Assembly: GCF_024495425.1 (NCBI RefSeq)
Contig: NZ_JANHJR010000001.1
Location: 434,001-498,000 of the forward strand
Length of the DNA: 64,000 bases
Direction of reading: 5' to 3'
Source: Haloarchaeobius litoreus
GTDB taxonomy: Archaea > Halobacteriota > Halobacteria > Halobacteriales > Natrialbaceae
Below, piece after piece: positions 24,865 through 34,376 of the stretch. The notes below the pieces were generated by a model. The model saw only the letters and a program-made list of their open reading frames with translations, was not told where the DNA came from and searched no databases. The translations under genes were made by a program, and so were the position numbers. How positions within the stretch are numbered: the first letter of the stretch is position 1; each line of letters begins with the position of its first letter.

Positions 24865-25974
24865 ATGGGGCTCGAAGAGGAGATCGAGGCGATCGAGGAG
24901 GAGATAGCCACCACGCCTTACAACAAGTCCACCGAGGCCCACATCGGGCGGCTGAAGTCGAAGCTCGCCCAGAAGAAGGAGAAGCTGGAGAACCAGTCCG
25001 GCAGCGGCGGCGGGCAGGGCTACGCGGTCGAGAAGCACGGCGACGCCTCGGTCGCGCTGGTCGGCTTCCCCAGCGTCGGCAAGTCGACGCTCATCAACGC
25101 GATGACGAACGCCGACTCGGAGACCGGCGAGTACGAGTTCACGACGCTGACCGTCAACCCGGGGATGGTCGACATCAACGGCGCGCACATCCAGTTGCTC
25201 GACGTGCCCGGTCTCATCGAGGGTGCGGCGGACGGCCGCGGTGGCGGGAAGGAGGTCCTCTCGGTCGTTCGAAGCGCCGACCTGCTCGTGTTCATGCTCT
25301 CCGTGTTCGAGATCGACCAGTACGACCGGCTCAGCAAGGAGTTGTACAAAAACAAGATCCGGATCGACCAGACGGAACCCCGCGTCACCATCCGCAAGAA
25401 GATCAAAGACGGCATCAAGGTGACGTCGACGGTCGACCAGCCGATGGACGACGACACCATCAAGCAGGTCCTGCGCGAACACGGCTACGTCAACGCCGAC
25501 ATCAACCTCGGCGAGGAACTCGACATCGACCGGCTCATCGACGGCATCATGGACAACCGGGTGTACACGCCCTCCATCGTCGTCGTCAACAAGGCCGACC
25601 TCATCGACCCCTCCTACAAGGAGCAGGTCGACGAGGAACTGCGAAAACGGGACATCGACCCCGAGGAGGCGACGTTCATCTCCGCGGTCGAGGAGAAGGG
25701 CCTCGACGCGCTGAAAGAGCGCATCTGGAACAATCTCGGACTCATCCGCGTCTACATGGACAAGCCCGGGCGCGGCGTCGACTGGGAGGAGCCGCTGGTC
25801 GTCTCCGAGGGGGCGACCATCGAGGACGCGCTCTCGAAGCTCGGCGGCGACTTCGAGGAGCGGTTCCGGTTCGCGCGCATCCGCGGGCCGAGCGCGAAAC
25901 ACGACGGCCAGCAGGTCGGCGAGGACCACGTCCTGGAGGACGAGGACGTGCTGAAGCTCGTTCTGCGGAAGTAA
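24865..25974 (+). CDS. Developmentally regulated GTP-binding protein (Drg/OBG-like GTPase)
   Basis: 369 residues from ATG 24865 (MGLEEEIEAIEEEIATTPYN). An N-terminal coiled helix with the TPYNK motif typical of Drg is followed by the G1 loop GFPSVGKST, G3 DVPGLIEGAADGRGGGKEVL, G4 NKAD and a C-terminal TGS domain (IRVYMDKPG...DALSKLGGDFEERF). Drg proteins associate with ribosomes or translation factors. It is intact and highly conserved in archaea. Confidence 0.95.
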   Translation: MGLEEEIEAIEEEIATTPYNKSTEAHIGRLKSKLAQKKEKLENQSGSGGGQGYAVEKHGDASVALVGFPSVGKSTLINAMTNADSETGEYEFTTLTVNPGMVDINGAHIQLLDVPGLIEGAADGRGGGKEVLSVVRSADLLVFMLSVFEIDQYDRLSKELYKNKIRIDQTEPRVTIRKKIKDGIKVTSTVDQPMDDDTIKQVLREHGYVNADINLGEELDIDRLIDGIMDNRVYTPSIVVVNKADLIDPSYKEQVDEELRKRDIDPEEATFISAVEEKGLDALKERIWNNLGLIRVYMDKPGRGVDWEEPLVVSEGATIEDALSKLGGDFEERFRFARIRGPSAKHDGQQVGEDHVLEDEDVLKLVLRK

Positions 25975-26079
25975 TTCGGCTTCTCCCGCGTGTGCGGGCA
26001 CGGGAATCGACGGTCGCTACAGCCTGACTGAGGTTCCGCATCCGCTACTGGTTTCAACCGGCTGGGCGTACATTCGTCC

Positions 26080-26838
26080 ATGCAGGCGACACTCGACCAC
26101 ACCATGATGCGCGTCGAGGACCTCGACGCCAGTCTCGACTGGTACACCACACACCTCGACTACGAGGAGAAGGGTCGCTGGGAGGCCGACACGTTCACCA
26201 ACGTCTTCCTCGGGCCCGAGGACGTCCACGAGGAAGGTGCGCTCCTCGAACTCACCTACAACCACGACGGCCGGAGCTACGACCACGGTGACGCCTGGGG
26301 CCACATCGCCGTCCGCGTCGAGGACGTCTACGACGCCTACGAGGAGCTCATGGACGAGGGCGTCGAGGACTACCGCGACCCCGACTCCTGTGGCGGCTCG
26401 TACGCGTTCGTCCGCGACTCCGACGGCCACGAGGTCGAGATCGTCGAGCGCGACCACGGCGCGAAGTGGAGCCTCGACCACACGATGCTCCGCGTCGAGG
26501 ACGCCGACGCCGCCATCGGCTGGTTCGCCCGGAAGCTCGAGTACGACCTGTTCCGGCGCTCGGAGCACGACGACTTCGCGCTCTACTTCCTCAAGCCCGA
26601 GGGCGCCGCCGACGAAGCGATGAGCGTCGAACTCACCTACAACTACGACGGCCGGAGCTACGACGTGGGCGACGCCTGGGGCCACGTCGCAGTCCGCTGT
26701 GACGACCTCCACGAGACGTGGGACACGCTGATGGCGCGTGGCGCCGAGGACTACCGCGACCCCGCGTCCTGCAACGACCGCTACGCGTTCACCAAGACGC
26801 CCGACGGACAGGAAGTCGAAGTCGTCACGCGTGACTGA
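26080..26838 (+). CDS. Tandem VOC (glyoxalase/dioxygenase superfamily) protein
   Basis: 252 residues forming two VOC modules. Module 1 (about 1-125) starts LDHTMMRVEDLDASLDWY and contains LLELTYNHDGRSYDHGDAWG and HEVEIVERD. Module 2 (about 128-252) repeats the plan with LDHTMLRVEDADAAIGWF, SVELTYNYDGRSYDVGDAWG and QEVEVVTRD. The conserved His and Glu in equivalent places are the usual metal ligands. The sequence resembles lactoylglutathione lyase (glyoxalase I), though haloarchaea lack glutathione, so another thiol adduct or a different VOC reaction is likely. Confidence 0.85.
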   Translation: MQATLDHTMMRVEDLDASLDWYTTHLDYEEKGRWEADTFTNVFLGPEDVHEEGALLELTYNHDGRSYDHGDAWGHIAVRVEDVYDAYEELMDEGVEDYRDPDSCGGSYAFVRDSDGHEVEIVERDHGAKWSLDHTMLRVEDADAAIGWFARKLEYDLFRRSEHDDFALYFLKPEGAADEAMSVELTYNYDGRSYDVGDAWGHVAVRCDDLHETWDTLMARGAEDYRDPASCNDRYAFTKTPDGQEVEVVTRD

Positions 26839-27026
26839 GACCGCGCGAACCGGCGATTTCCGTCCTCTATCGTCCGTCGAATTGATTGTGAGCCGGGCTG
26901 GTTCGGATGTTCACTTAAGTACTTTCTGCGGAAGCGTTCCGGAGAAACGAGACGACGATTTCCCGCTCAGATAGGGTCTGAGAGGGTGTGTGAACCGTTG
27001 TCAACTGGTCGGTTCACCACAAAGCA

Positions 27027-27034
27027 TTTATAAC
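27027..27034 (+). promoter_or_regulatory. TATA box of the S-layer-type gene
   Basis: TTTATAAC lies about 120 bp before the ATG at 27154. This implies an untranslated leader of roughly 95 bases, unusual in leader-poor haloarchaea but known for cell-surface glycoprotein genes. The 26839-27153 interval holds no gene and appears to be promoter and leader. Confidence 0.55.
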
Positions 27035-27153
27035 AATGGTTCGTGCGTTTGTGATGTACCCCTACCCACGGTGACAGTACTGACTACCGGTCGCGTCCCC
27101 CCACAGACTGCGACCGAGAAAGGTGCTCGATCCAAGCAGAACCCAAACAAACT

Positions 27154-29958
27154 ATGACAGGAACCAAAAACAAGGTCCGTGGCCTCTTCCTGGCCGCGCT
27201 GATGATTACGTCCGTTTTCGCGGGCGTCGTCGCGTTCTCAGGAAGTGTGGCTGCGGCAGCGAACGACGATGTCACCGCCGGTGACGTTACAACCCCGGCC
27301 GGTGCAGCTCACAACCTGAGCAACCACGAAGTTGGAGAAACAGTATCGCACACATTCACTTTCGACGTGACGGTCGCTGAGGACACACCGTACAACAATG
27401 TAACGGTCGACCTCAGCGAAACTGTTCAGGATGCAGGCTTTGCTCTGGACAGCTACACCGTTTCGAAGGCCTCCGGCTCGGCTGACCTCACGGTCACTGA
27501 CGAAGGCCTGAGTGGCACCGACCTCATGGTCGGTGTCGAGGACACTAACAACGGTAGCGGCGGCGACAAGACCGCGACCGTCCAGGTCGACGCGACTCTC
27601 GAGGTCACTGATGACACTACCAGTGAGTCCCGCGTCGATCACAACATCGAAGATTCCTTCGGTAACTCGGCAACGGTCTCGTACAAGACCTACTACGAGG
27701 GATCGACCCACGTGGTTGAAACCGTCGGGTTCATCGAGGACACTGAAGTGTACGCTGGCGAGACTATCACGGTCAACACGACCGGCGAGAACACGGGCGT
27801 TGCTGTCTGGGCGCTCGACAGTGACGGCACGCGCGACACCCGAGTCGCGAACAAGGACACCCTGTTCTCGAACGTCGTCAACATCGATACGAGCGGCTAC
27901 GACGCCGGTACGACGTATCAGGTCGTAATCGGCGGAGCGACCCCGGCCAACTCGTACAACTTCAGCATCTTCAACCTCAACCTTAACGTCGACTCTCCCG
28001 CAAACGTGACTCTCAACGAGGGGGTTTCGGTCGACGTTACGTCGGACAACCCCGGTGGCGCCTACGCCGCCTACCTGTTCGACGCGAGTGACGACGACTC
28101 GCCCATCCAGACCACGTCGGGTACCTTCGACGGGGATGGCAATGCTGACGTCAGCTTCGGCGTGAGCCAGACCGGCGAGTACTACGTCGTCGTCGAGCAG
28201 ACCGCGACTGGTATCACCGCCACATCCGACACGATCAACGTGACCGAGGGTGAGACCGGTAGTGCGAGCTTCGCCAGCAACCTGTTCACGCAGCAGATTG
28301 GCGACGTCTCGACCTTCACCGTCGACCTCGACGCGACCAGCACTGCTCGCGTCGCCGTCGGTAGCTCCGGAGCGGGCTACCAGGCCAACCTCACCGTCTC
28401 CGACGAGGACGGCGACGGTCAGGTCATGGTGAACATCAACACCTTCGCCATGGGCGACGGTGACGCCACCACGACCTACTCCGCAGTCGGCGACGACCAG
28501 ATCACCGACTACGGTACCGGTAGCGCCGAGACGAACCTCCGTCCCGGCCTCATCGACACCGGTACGTACGACATCCAGACCATCGCGGGCACCGGCTCCT
28601 ACGACTTCAACTCGCAGGCAGTCGCGACCCTCGACATCGGCGACCGCAGCACGAACGAGCTCAACATCTGGACCGCACCGGCAGCCGCTGACCTCTCCGG
28701 CGCGACCGCAGGTGAGGTCATCGACGCCGCGGACGCAGGCACCGTCACTCAGGACGACACCATCGCCCTGGGCGACTACCTGATCCACGAGTTCGACGCA
28801 GAGGGCCTCTCCGGCGCTCTCGCATCGAACGGTCAGGCAGGCAACGCGACGGACCAGTTCTTCGGTCTTGCAGGGACCGACAACCTGTCCGTCCTCGTTG
28901 CACAGACGAACCCTGATCAGAACAAGGACCCCAAGGTCCTCAACATCGCACCGAGCAACACGGAAGTCATCGCTGACGCGGAGAACGACACGTACTACCT
29001 CGTGACCGACACGAGCAGCCTGACGGCAACCCGTCTCCCGGTTGGTACGTCCGCTTCGCCCGCAGACGGCGACAACTTCCTTGCGAACGTCTCCGTCGGT
29101 CCGGACAGCTACCTCGCACTCGAGACCGAGACGCAGACCGCGCAGTTCGGTATGGAAGCGCGTGACGGATCTGTCGATCTCGGTGAGGGCGACGTCGTCC
29201 GCGTCGAGTCTGCCGAGAACCAGACCATCTCTGGTTCCTCGACTCTCGCGGCGGGCTCCCAGCTGACCATCCGCGTGCAGGGCACGGACGAGGGCGTCTC
29301 GTTCCTGAAGCCGACGTCCGCGACGGTCCAGGAGGACGGCTCCTGGTCCACGTCCGTCGACTTCAGTGACGTCTCCGCCAACAGCACGTTCACCGTCACC
29401 GTCCGCTCGGGCGGCCAGACGCTGGCCAGCCCCGACGGCATCGTCGGCGAGGCCGCCGCACCGGCCGCGTTCGAGGTCTCTGACCTCAGCGCACCCGGTA
29501 CGGCAACCGTCGGTGACGAAGTGACCGCCACGGCCACCGTCGCGAACACCGGTGGCGAGGAAGGCACGACGACTGTCGAATTCACCTTCGGCGGTGACGT
29601 CGTCGACTCTCAGGAGGTCACGCTCGCACCCGGCGAGTCCACCACGGTCGAATTCAGCATCACGGCTGACGTCGACGCAGGTACCTACACGCACGGTATC
29701 TCCGCCGGCGACTCCAGCCAGACCGCTGAGATAACGATCAACGCAGGCACGGCGACGCCGACGCAGACGGCAACGCCGACGGCAACGCAGACGGCGACGC
29801 CGACGGCAACCGCGACTGCGACGCCGACGGACGCACCGACTGACGACCCGACCGAGACTGACGACGGCGATGACGGTGGTCAGCCCGGCTTCGGCATCGG
29901 TGTCGCACTCGTCGCTCTGATGGGCGCAGCGCTCCTCGCGCTCCGCCGTCAGAACTAA
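27154..29958 (+). CDS. S-layer-type surface glycoprotein with PGF-CTERM anchor
   Basis: 934 residues. Signal peptide MTGTKNKVRGLFLAALMITS, with cleavage near SVAAA/AND. The long ectodomain is very acidic, with many Asn-X-Ser/Thr sites and Ig-like beta repeats. Near the C-terminus a Thr/Pro spacer (TATPTQTATPTATQTATP) would carry O-glycans, followed by acidic residues, the PGF motif in QPGFGIGVALVALMGAAL and a basic end RRQN. This is the archaeosortase A sorting signal, where the protein is cleaved and lipid-anchored. It is probably the major cell-surface (S-layer) glycoprotein or a close paralogue, a strongly expressed core gene. Confidence 0.9.
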   Translation: MTGTKNKVRGLFLAALMITSVFAGVVAFSGSVAAAANDDVTAGDVTTPAGAAHNLSNHEVGETVSHTFTFDVTVAEDTPYNNVTVDLSETVQDAGFALDSYTVSKASGSADLTVTDEGLSGTDLMVGVEDTNNGSGGDKTATVQVDATLEVTDDTTSESRVDHNIEDSFGNSATVSYKTYYEGSTHVVETVGFIEDTEVYAGETITVNTTGENTGVAVWALDSDGTRDTRVANKDTLFSNVVNIDTSGYDAGTTYQVVIGGATPANSYNFSIFNLNLNVDSPANVTLNEGVSVDVTSDNPGGAYAAYLFDASDDDSPIQTTSGTFDGDGNADVSFGVSQTGEYYVVVEQTATGITATSDTINVTEGETGSASFASNLFTQQIGDVSTFTVDLDATSTARVAVGSSGAGYQANLTVSDEDGDGQVMVNINTFAMGDGDATTTYSAVGDDQITDYGTGSAETNLRPGLIDTGTYDIQTIAGTGSYDFNSQAVATLDIGDRSTNELNIWTAPAAADLSGATAGEVIDAADAGTVTQDDTIALGDYLIHEFDAEGLSGALASNGQAGNATDQFFGLAGTDNLSVLVAQTNPDQNKDPKVLNIAPSNTEVIADAENDTYYLVTDTSSLTATRLPVGTSASPADGDNFLANVSVGPDSYLALETETQTAQFGMEARDGSVDLGEGDVVRVESAENQTISGSSTLAAGSQLTIRVQGTDEGVSFLKPTSATVQEDGSWSTSVDFSDVSANSTFTVTVRSGGQTLASPDGIVGEAAAPAAFEVSDLSAPGTATVGDEVTATATVANTGGEEGTTTVEFTFGGDVVDSQEVTLAPGESTTVEFSITADVDAGTYTHGISAGDSSQTAEITINAGTATPTQTATPTATQTATPTATATATPTDAPTDDPTETDDGDDGGQPGFGIGVALVALMGAALLALRRQN

Positions 29959-29970
29959 ACTAGCTAACTA

Positions 29971-29987
29971 ACCGGACTTCGTCCGGT
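29971..29987 (+). terminator. Hairpin terminator after the surface glycoprotein gene
   Basis: ACCGGAC-TTC-GTCCGGT forms a 7-bp stem with a 3-base loop, 12 bp after the stop codon, followed within 15-30 bp by pyrimidine-rich CTTTCTTTC. Confidence 0.6.
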
Positions 29988-30096
29988 CCTTCGCGGTACT
30001 TCGCTTTCTTTCGGACGCAACTTCGATCAGCGACAGCAGTCGATTCTCGCGAGTGTCGCGACTCGTCAGGTCGTCCGATTGGAGAAGGAGTCTGTT

Positions 30097-30894
30097 TCAG
30101 TACTCGACCAGTTCGGCGGGCGCGCCGCCGAGTTCGCGGAGCGCGTCGCTCTCGATGGGGTGGAGGTCACCGGGAATCACGAGCAGGTGCAGCGGGTCGC
30201 CGAACTCGCGGTCGGCGAGCGCCGAGAGGCGGTCCGCGGCGACGAGCGGTTCGGGGCTCCCGGCACGAGCGACGACGACGCCGAGCGTGTCGGGCAGGTG
30301 TTCGGCGAGCTGGCCTGCGGCGTGGTCGGCGGTCATGTACTCCTCGTGTTCCGGGTCGTCGCCGTCTGGACCGCGGCCGACCTTGATGTCGAGGTAGACG
30401 ACGGTGTGGAGGCCGCGCTCGCGGTTGTCCGCGACGGTGTCGAGGACGCTTTGCGGGACCCCGTCGCCGCCGTGGGCGTACGCGAACGGGAGCGTGGTCG
30501 CCTTGCCGAAGCGGTAGTTCTGGAGGCCGGTCAGCGAGCTGGTCGCGGTCTGGGCGGTCGTCCCGTGGATGACCCGTGTCTCGATGCCGCGCTCGTGGGC
30601 CCGGAGTCGGAGATCGACGTGGGTCGTCGAGATCATCGTATCGCCAGCGGTGAGGAAGGCGACGTCCCGGTCCTCGGCGGCGTCGAGGATGTCCTCGGGG
30701 TGCTGTTCGACGCCGGCGCGGTCGCGCACCTCGATGTCGACGTCGTGGTAGTCAGCGACGTCCTCGATGGACGCCCCGACGAGCTTGCTGGTGTACAGTT
30801 CCGCGTAGGCCGCGTCGGCGGCCCGGAGCGCCGCCTGCCCCTCGACCGTGATGGAGCGTTCGTCGTACAGGCCGAGGCCGATGAACGTGAGCAT
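30097..30894 (-). CDS. dphB: Diphthine synthase
   Basis: 265 residues starting MLTFIGLGLYDERSITVEGQ. The sequence shows the tetrapyrrole-methylase fold of DphB: GLGLYDERSIT, VAFLTAGDTMISTTHVDLRL, THVDLRLRAHERGIETRVIH and the C-terminal VIPGDLHPIESDAL. It transfers methyl groups from SAM to the modified histidine of elongation factor aEF2 in diphthamide synthesis. Length is typical. It is convergent with the surface glycoprotein gene and divergent from the Trm5-like gene. Confidence 0.95.
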   Translation of the reverse strand: MLTFIGLGLYDERSITVEGQAALRAADAAYAELYTSKLVGASIEDVADYHDVDIEVRDRAGVEQHPEDILDAAEDRDVAFLTAGDTMISTTHVDLRLRAHERGIETRVIHGTTAQTATSSLTGLQNYRFGKATTLPFAYAHGGDGVPQSVLDTVADNRERGLHTVVYLDIKVGRGPDGDDPEHEEYMTADHAAGQLAEHLPDTLGVVVARAGSPEPLVAADRLSALADREFGDPLHLLVIPGDLHPIESDALRELGGAPAELVEY

Positions 30895-30988
30895 ACCAGT
30901 GTTCGGGGTGCCGGGCCGATAAGTTGGGCGTGTTCGCCCCGACCAGGGAAAGCGAAGGCGTTAGGACGGCCGCGGGGTACGTTCGACC

Positions 30989-31972
30989 ATGGACGTCCCC
31001 TGCGTGCGCGTCGAGCAGTCAGAGGGCGAGGCGACCCGGCAGGTCCTCGTCGAGGTCGGCGTGCTCGACGACGAGTACGCCATCACCGGCGACGACGGCT
31101 GGCTCTACCTCCCGGTGACCGACACCGACGCGGTCCCAGGGGAGCTGACGGTCGTGACCCACGACGCACCGGCGCGGCGCACACCGACGACGCCCGCCGA
31201 TATCCTCGGTGACGACCCGAGCTACGAGCGCCTCGGCGACGTCGCCATCGTGGACGAGGACGACCCGGAGCGGGCCCAGGAGATCGCCCGGGCCATCGTC
31301 GACTCCGACCTGCCCGTCGAGACGGTCGTCGACCGCGCGTCCGAGATCCAGGGCGAGCTCCGGGTGCGCGACTGGACCGTGCTCGTCGGCGACGACACCG
31401 AGACCGTGCACCGCGAGTACGGCCACGAGTTCGCGCTCGACCTCGACGCGGTGTACTTCTCGCCGCGGCTCGCGACGGAGCGCCACCGGGTCGTCGAGCA
31501 GGTCCAGTCCGGCGAGCACGTCTTCGACATGTTCGCCGGGGTCGGCCCGTTCGCGATTCCGGCCGCGGCGCGCGGGGCCGAGGTCGTGGCGGTCGACCTG
31601 AACGAGACGGCCGTCGAGTACCTGCGCGAGAACGCCCGTCGGAACGACGTGACGGACCGGCTGACGGCCATCCACGGCGACGTCCGGGACGTGGGCGACG
31701 ACTACCACGACTGGGCCGACCGCATCGTGATGAACCTCCCCCACAGCGCCCAGGAGTTCCTCGACACTGCGGTCGCCGTCGCCGGCGACGACTGTGTGCT
31801 CCACTACTACGACATCCAGCACGAGGACGACCGCTTCGGTCCGGGTGAGCGTGCGATTCGAGCGGCCGCAGAACCCGAGTACGAGGTGACCGTCGAGGAG
31901 CGCCACACCGTCCGCTCGTACGCACCCCACGAGTACAACGTCTGCCTGGACGTTCGCCTGACGCGACGGTGA
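30989..31972 (+). CDS. Trm5-type tRNA (guanine37-N1)-methyltransferase
   Basis: 327 residues. After an N-terminal D1-like part, the SAM-binding Rossmann domain shows VFDMFAGVGPFAIPAAARGA, VVAVDLNETAVEYLRENAR and the catalytic NLPHSA motif (N-L-P). The region SEIQGELRVRDWTVLVGD and REYGHEFALDLDAVYFSPRL is typical for archaeal Trm5. It methylates G37 of tRNAs and prevents frameshifting. A core gene just before the tRNA-Thr gene. Confidence 0.9.
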   Translation: MDVPCVRVEQSEGEATRQVLVEVGVLDDEYAITGDDGWLYLPVTDTDAVPGELTVVTHDAPARRTPTTPADILGDDPSYERLGDVAIVDEDDPERAQEIARAIVDSDLPVETVVDRASEIQGELRVRDWTVLVGDDTETVHREYGHEFALDLDAVYFSPRLATERHRVVEQVQSGEHVFDMFAGVGPFAIPAAARGAEVVAVDLNETAVEYLRENARRNDVTDRLTAIHGDVRDVGDDYHDWADRIVMNLPHSAQEFLDTAVAVAGDDCVLHYYDIQHEDDRFGPGERAIRAAAEPEYEVTVEERHTVRSYAPHEYNVCLDVRLTRR

Positions 31973-32033
31973 CAGCCGGGGCGATTCGCAACCCTTATTG
32001 TACTCATCGGACAACGAGAGAATGCGCACCAGC

Positions 32034-32108
32034 GCCGGTGTAGCTCAGACTGGCTAGAGCGATTCCTTCGTAAGGAATAGGCCGAGGGTTCAAATCCCCC
32101 CACCGGCT
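32034..32108 (+). tRNA. tRNA-Thr (anticodon CGT), integration target
   Basis: The cloverleaf is clear: acceptor stem GCCGGTG/CACCGGC (32034-32040 and 32101-32107), D arm with TAGCTCAGACTGGCTAGAGC, anticodon stem ATTCC/GGAAT around the loop TTCGTAA (anticodon CGT, reading ACG), T loop TTCAAAT and discriminator T. The CCA is not encoded. The T stem GAGGG/CCCCC has one A-C mismatch (32085 with 32099). The copy of the 3' end at 53667-53679 carries T at that place and would pair perfectly, so the present 3' end seems to have been supplied by the integrated element. Confidence 0.95.
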
Positions 32109-32132
32109 TACTGAAAAAGGGTTCAGAACCTT
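32096..32132 (+). other. attL: tRNA 3' end core plus integrase arm repeat
   Basis: The core CCCCCCACCGGCT (32096-32108) is repeated as CCCTCCACCGGCT at 53667-53679, 12 of 13 identical. Just inside the element, AAGGGTTCAGAACCTT (32117-32132) is an inverted match, 15 of 16 bases, to 53641-53656 at the other end. Confidence 0.75.
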
Positions 32133-32241
32133 CTTGCGATTCTGTTACTTAAATGGTGCTCTGCGGAATCGATCGTCTCTGGCGGTATCAAAATACCGAA
32201 TAGACGAACGAGTGAGATCGACTGGCGGCCGACTTAGGTGG

Positions 32242-33996
32242 CTAGAACCACCAGACGTCGGCAGCGACGTCGGCCATCCCCCGAGAGCGCTCCCGGATGT
32301 TCTCGAGCGACCACTCCGAGTCGTAGTCAGCGGCGAGTTGCGCCGTCATCGCGTAGTCCGGGTGGCCATCGTAGTACTTGTCGCGCTTCTCGATGTACGG
32401 GTCGGTCCCTGCCCGGTAGTTCGCCGGAGCGTCGAGTAGCGTGAGGTTCCCGATGCGGTCTCGGAGGTGCTCGAACTCCTCCTCCATCCCGTCGAGCCGG
32501 TGGGCCCAACGTGCGTACTTAAGACAGCGGTATGCACCGTGCGGGGCGATGTGGTCTGGCTCTCCGAGTAGCGGCCCGCCGAACCCGTCGTGCCGGGTCC
32601 GCGGGGGACGGAAGTGTTCGTGCTCGAGCACCGCGAGGACGTAGCGACTCTTTTCGCCGCGACCCCAGTCGGTCCGCTCGAACTCTTCGCGGAACGCCGC
32701 CTGGTTCGGCAGCTTCTCCTGCAGGATGTCCGTCGCGGCGTCGACGACGTCCGACTGGTCGAAGGCGCTCGTGATCCCGCTTGCGCCGTGGAGCACCTTC
32801 AGGTACTGCCGGATCTCCTGGGGCGTCTTCTTGCCGGTCACCCGGCGCGTGAACGCGAGCTTCTCGCCGAGCGCTGCGAGTTCACGCACTTCGTCGGCCG
32901 GGCGGTCCCGCACCATCGCGCCCAGCATTAGGATGCGGGGCGGAGTGGCGTTGATGCGGTTGTAGTTCTCCGCGTGCCGGGATAGTTCATCGTCGACACG
33001 CTGGACGCCCGCATAGTCGATGTTGGCCGTGACGATGTCGGTGTACATCTCGGCGAGGTCGGCCAGGTGAGCGACCCAGTCTTCGAGGTCGATGCCCGCA
33101 CTCGGCAGTTCGTCGGTAACGATGGTCCAGATGCGGGCCTGCAGGTCCTGCTTCGTCAGCTTCTGACGTGTCTCGACCATGTTGTCCGCCATGATTGAGT
33201 CCCGGACTGCGGCCTCCACGTCGATGTCCTGGGTTGCCCGCCGGAGCCGGTTCCACTCATCTTGGACGCGGTCGAAGTCGACCGAGGGATCGTCCTTCGC
33301 GAGTTGGACGATGTCGCTCCAGGCGAGGTCCAGCGAGGTCAGCTGCTTCCGGCGCTTGCCGCTGTTGACCGAGCCGAACACCTCGTTCGCGTCCTGGTCG
33401 GTTCCGAGCTGGGTGACCGACACGATGTGCTGGCGGAACAGCTTGTCGTAGAGGTCTTCGGCGTCGGCGAGGTCATCGACGCGCCGGTCGACCTCCTCGA
33501 CGATGGCGTCCGCCATCTCGTTGAGGTTCGGCCTGTCGACGTCGGCGTGGATGTCCGCGACCAGCTTCTCGAACGCGCCGTCGTCGAGCTCTCCGAGCCG
33601 GAGCATCCGTTGGTGACCGGTCCGCGAGGGACACTGCAGGAGGTCACGTCGGATGGTGTCCGCGCGTGCCTGGGCGCCCAGCTCCTCGAACTTCTTGGCC
33701 AGTGCGGCCGCCGCCAGGTTGCCCCAGCAGAGTCGCTGCTGGCCATCCGTACACCAGACCGTCGCGGAGCGCGCCCCGTTGGTGTCCTCGAGGTCCAGCA
33801 GGACGCCACCGAAGAACCGGGTGTTGTTCGTTAGCGATGCCGCGTCGTCGAACACCTGCTGAGCGATGTCGGCGTCCCAGACGATGGGACGCTGGTAGTC
33901 GGGCACCTGTAGCGGTACCCGCATCGCGAGCAGGTCTTCTAGGGTGTTCACCTCGACGGAGACGTCGTGGCGAACACCACCTTGTGTTACAGTCAT
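32242..33996 (-). CDS. GmrSD-like DUF262/DUF1524 restriction protein
   Basis: 584 residues. The N-terminal DUF262 domain has VPDYQRPIVW (about 32-40) and the nucleotide-handling motif D84-G-Q-Q-R88. The C-terminal DUF1524 domain is an HNH-type nuclease with D481-H482-I-A-P, R-I-G-N-L-T-L-L (514-521), N526 and K537-R538. Single-chain GmrSD-type proteins cleave modified (for example glucosylated hydroxymethyl-cytosine) phage DNA with nucleotide help, and related proteins occur in BREX and Ssp/Dnd contexts. It is the first gene inside attL and divergent from the GHKL ATPase. The target modification here is unknown. Confidence 0.88.
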   Translation of the reverse strand: MTVTQGGVRHDVSVEVNTLEDLLAMRVPLQVPDYQRPIVWDADIAQQVFDDAASLTNNTRFFGGVLLDLEDTNGARSATVWCTDGQQRLCWGNLAAAALAKKFEELGAQARADTIRRDLLQCPSRTGHQRMLRLGELDDGAFEKLVADIHADVDRPNLNEMADAIVEEVDRRVDDLADAEDLYDKLFRQHIVSVTQLGTDQDANEVFGSVNSGKRRKQLTSLDLAWSDIVQLAKDDPSVDFDRVQDEWNRLRRATQDIDVEAAVRDSIMADNMVETRQKLTKQDLQARIWTIVTDELPSAGIDLEDWVAHLADLAEMYTDIVTANIDYAGVQRVDDELSRHAENYNRINATPPRILMLGAMVRDRPADEVRELAALGEKLAFTRRVTGKKTPQEIRQYLKVLHGASGITSAFDQSDVVDAATDILQEKLPNQAAFREEFERTDWGRGEKSRYVLAVLEHEHFRPPRTRHDGFGGPLLGEPDHIAPHGAYRCLKYARWAHRLDGMEEEFEHLRDRIGNLTLLDAPANYRAGTDPYIEKRDKYYDGHPDYAMTAQLAADYDSEWSLENIRERSRGMADVAADVWWF

Positions 33997-33997
33997 G

Positions 33998-34313
33998 ATT
34001 GGTCTCTCCGGGTCAGCGGGGGCGAGACCATGGGACAGAAAAACTGAAGGACTCAGCCGACCTATCTCGACTAAGCCCCAGATTCACTGTTCCTGGGGTG
34101 ACCCTCCGGGCTACCACTTGGACCACGTCGGTCAGGCCCGAGGGGCTGACACCGAGGGGCGCTGCAACGCCCCTCTTGGTCTCTATCGACCAGGTCTGTC
34201 CTGGTCTTCGCCGACCCATTCTAACCACGTCGCTACGTCACCAAAAGTCCACCGGTTGAGGACGTAGTGAATCTCGCCACCATCCGGGAACGAGGGCGAA
34301 CCCAGAGACCAAT
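33998..34313. promoter_or_regulatory. Divergent control region with TTGGTCTCT repeats and a hairpin
   Basis: The 380-bp interval 33997-34376 between the GmrSD-like and GHKL genes contains ATTGGTCTCT (33998-34007), TTGGTCTCT (34176-34184) and the inverted AGAGACCAAT (34304-34313). A perfect hairpin GAGGGGCG/CGCCCCTC lies at 34154-34175. A TATA-like GGTTTTAC near 34350-34357 would serve the rightward gene. Confidence 0.5.
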
Positions 34314-34376
34314 GTTCGGCTGTCTGGATTTCCACCGTAGAAAATTTTGGTACGGTTTTACTGTGTTCTTCTCGTA

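Noticed and set aside
24774-26027. Rightward 417-codon Arg/Gly-rich frame over the Drg gene
   Set aside because: Shifted reading of the Drg GTPase gene, whose motifs are complete in the other frame.
27238-29694. Leftward 818-codon frame opposite the surface glycoprotein
   Set aside because: The rightward frame has signal peptide, Thr spacer and PGF-CTERM; the other is an antisense artefact.
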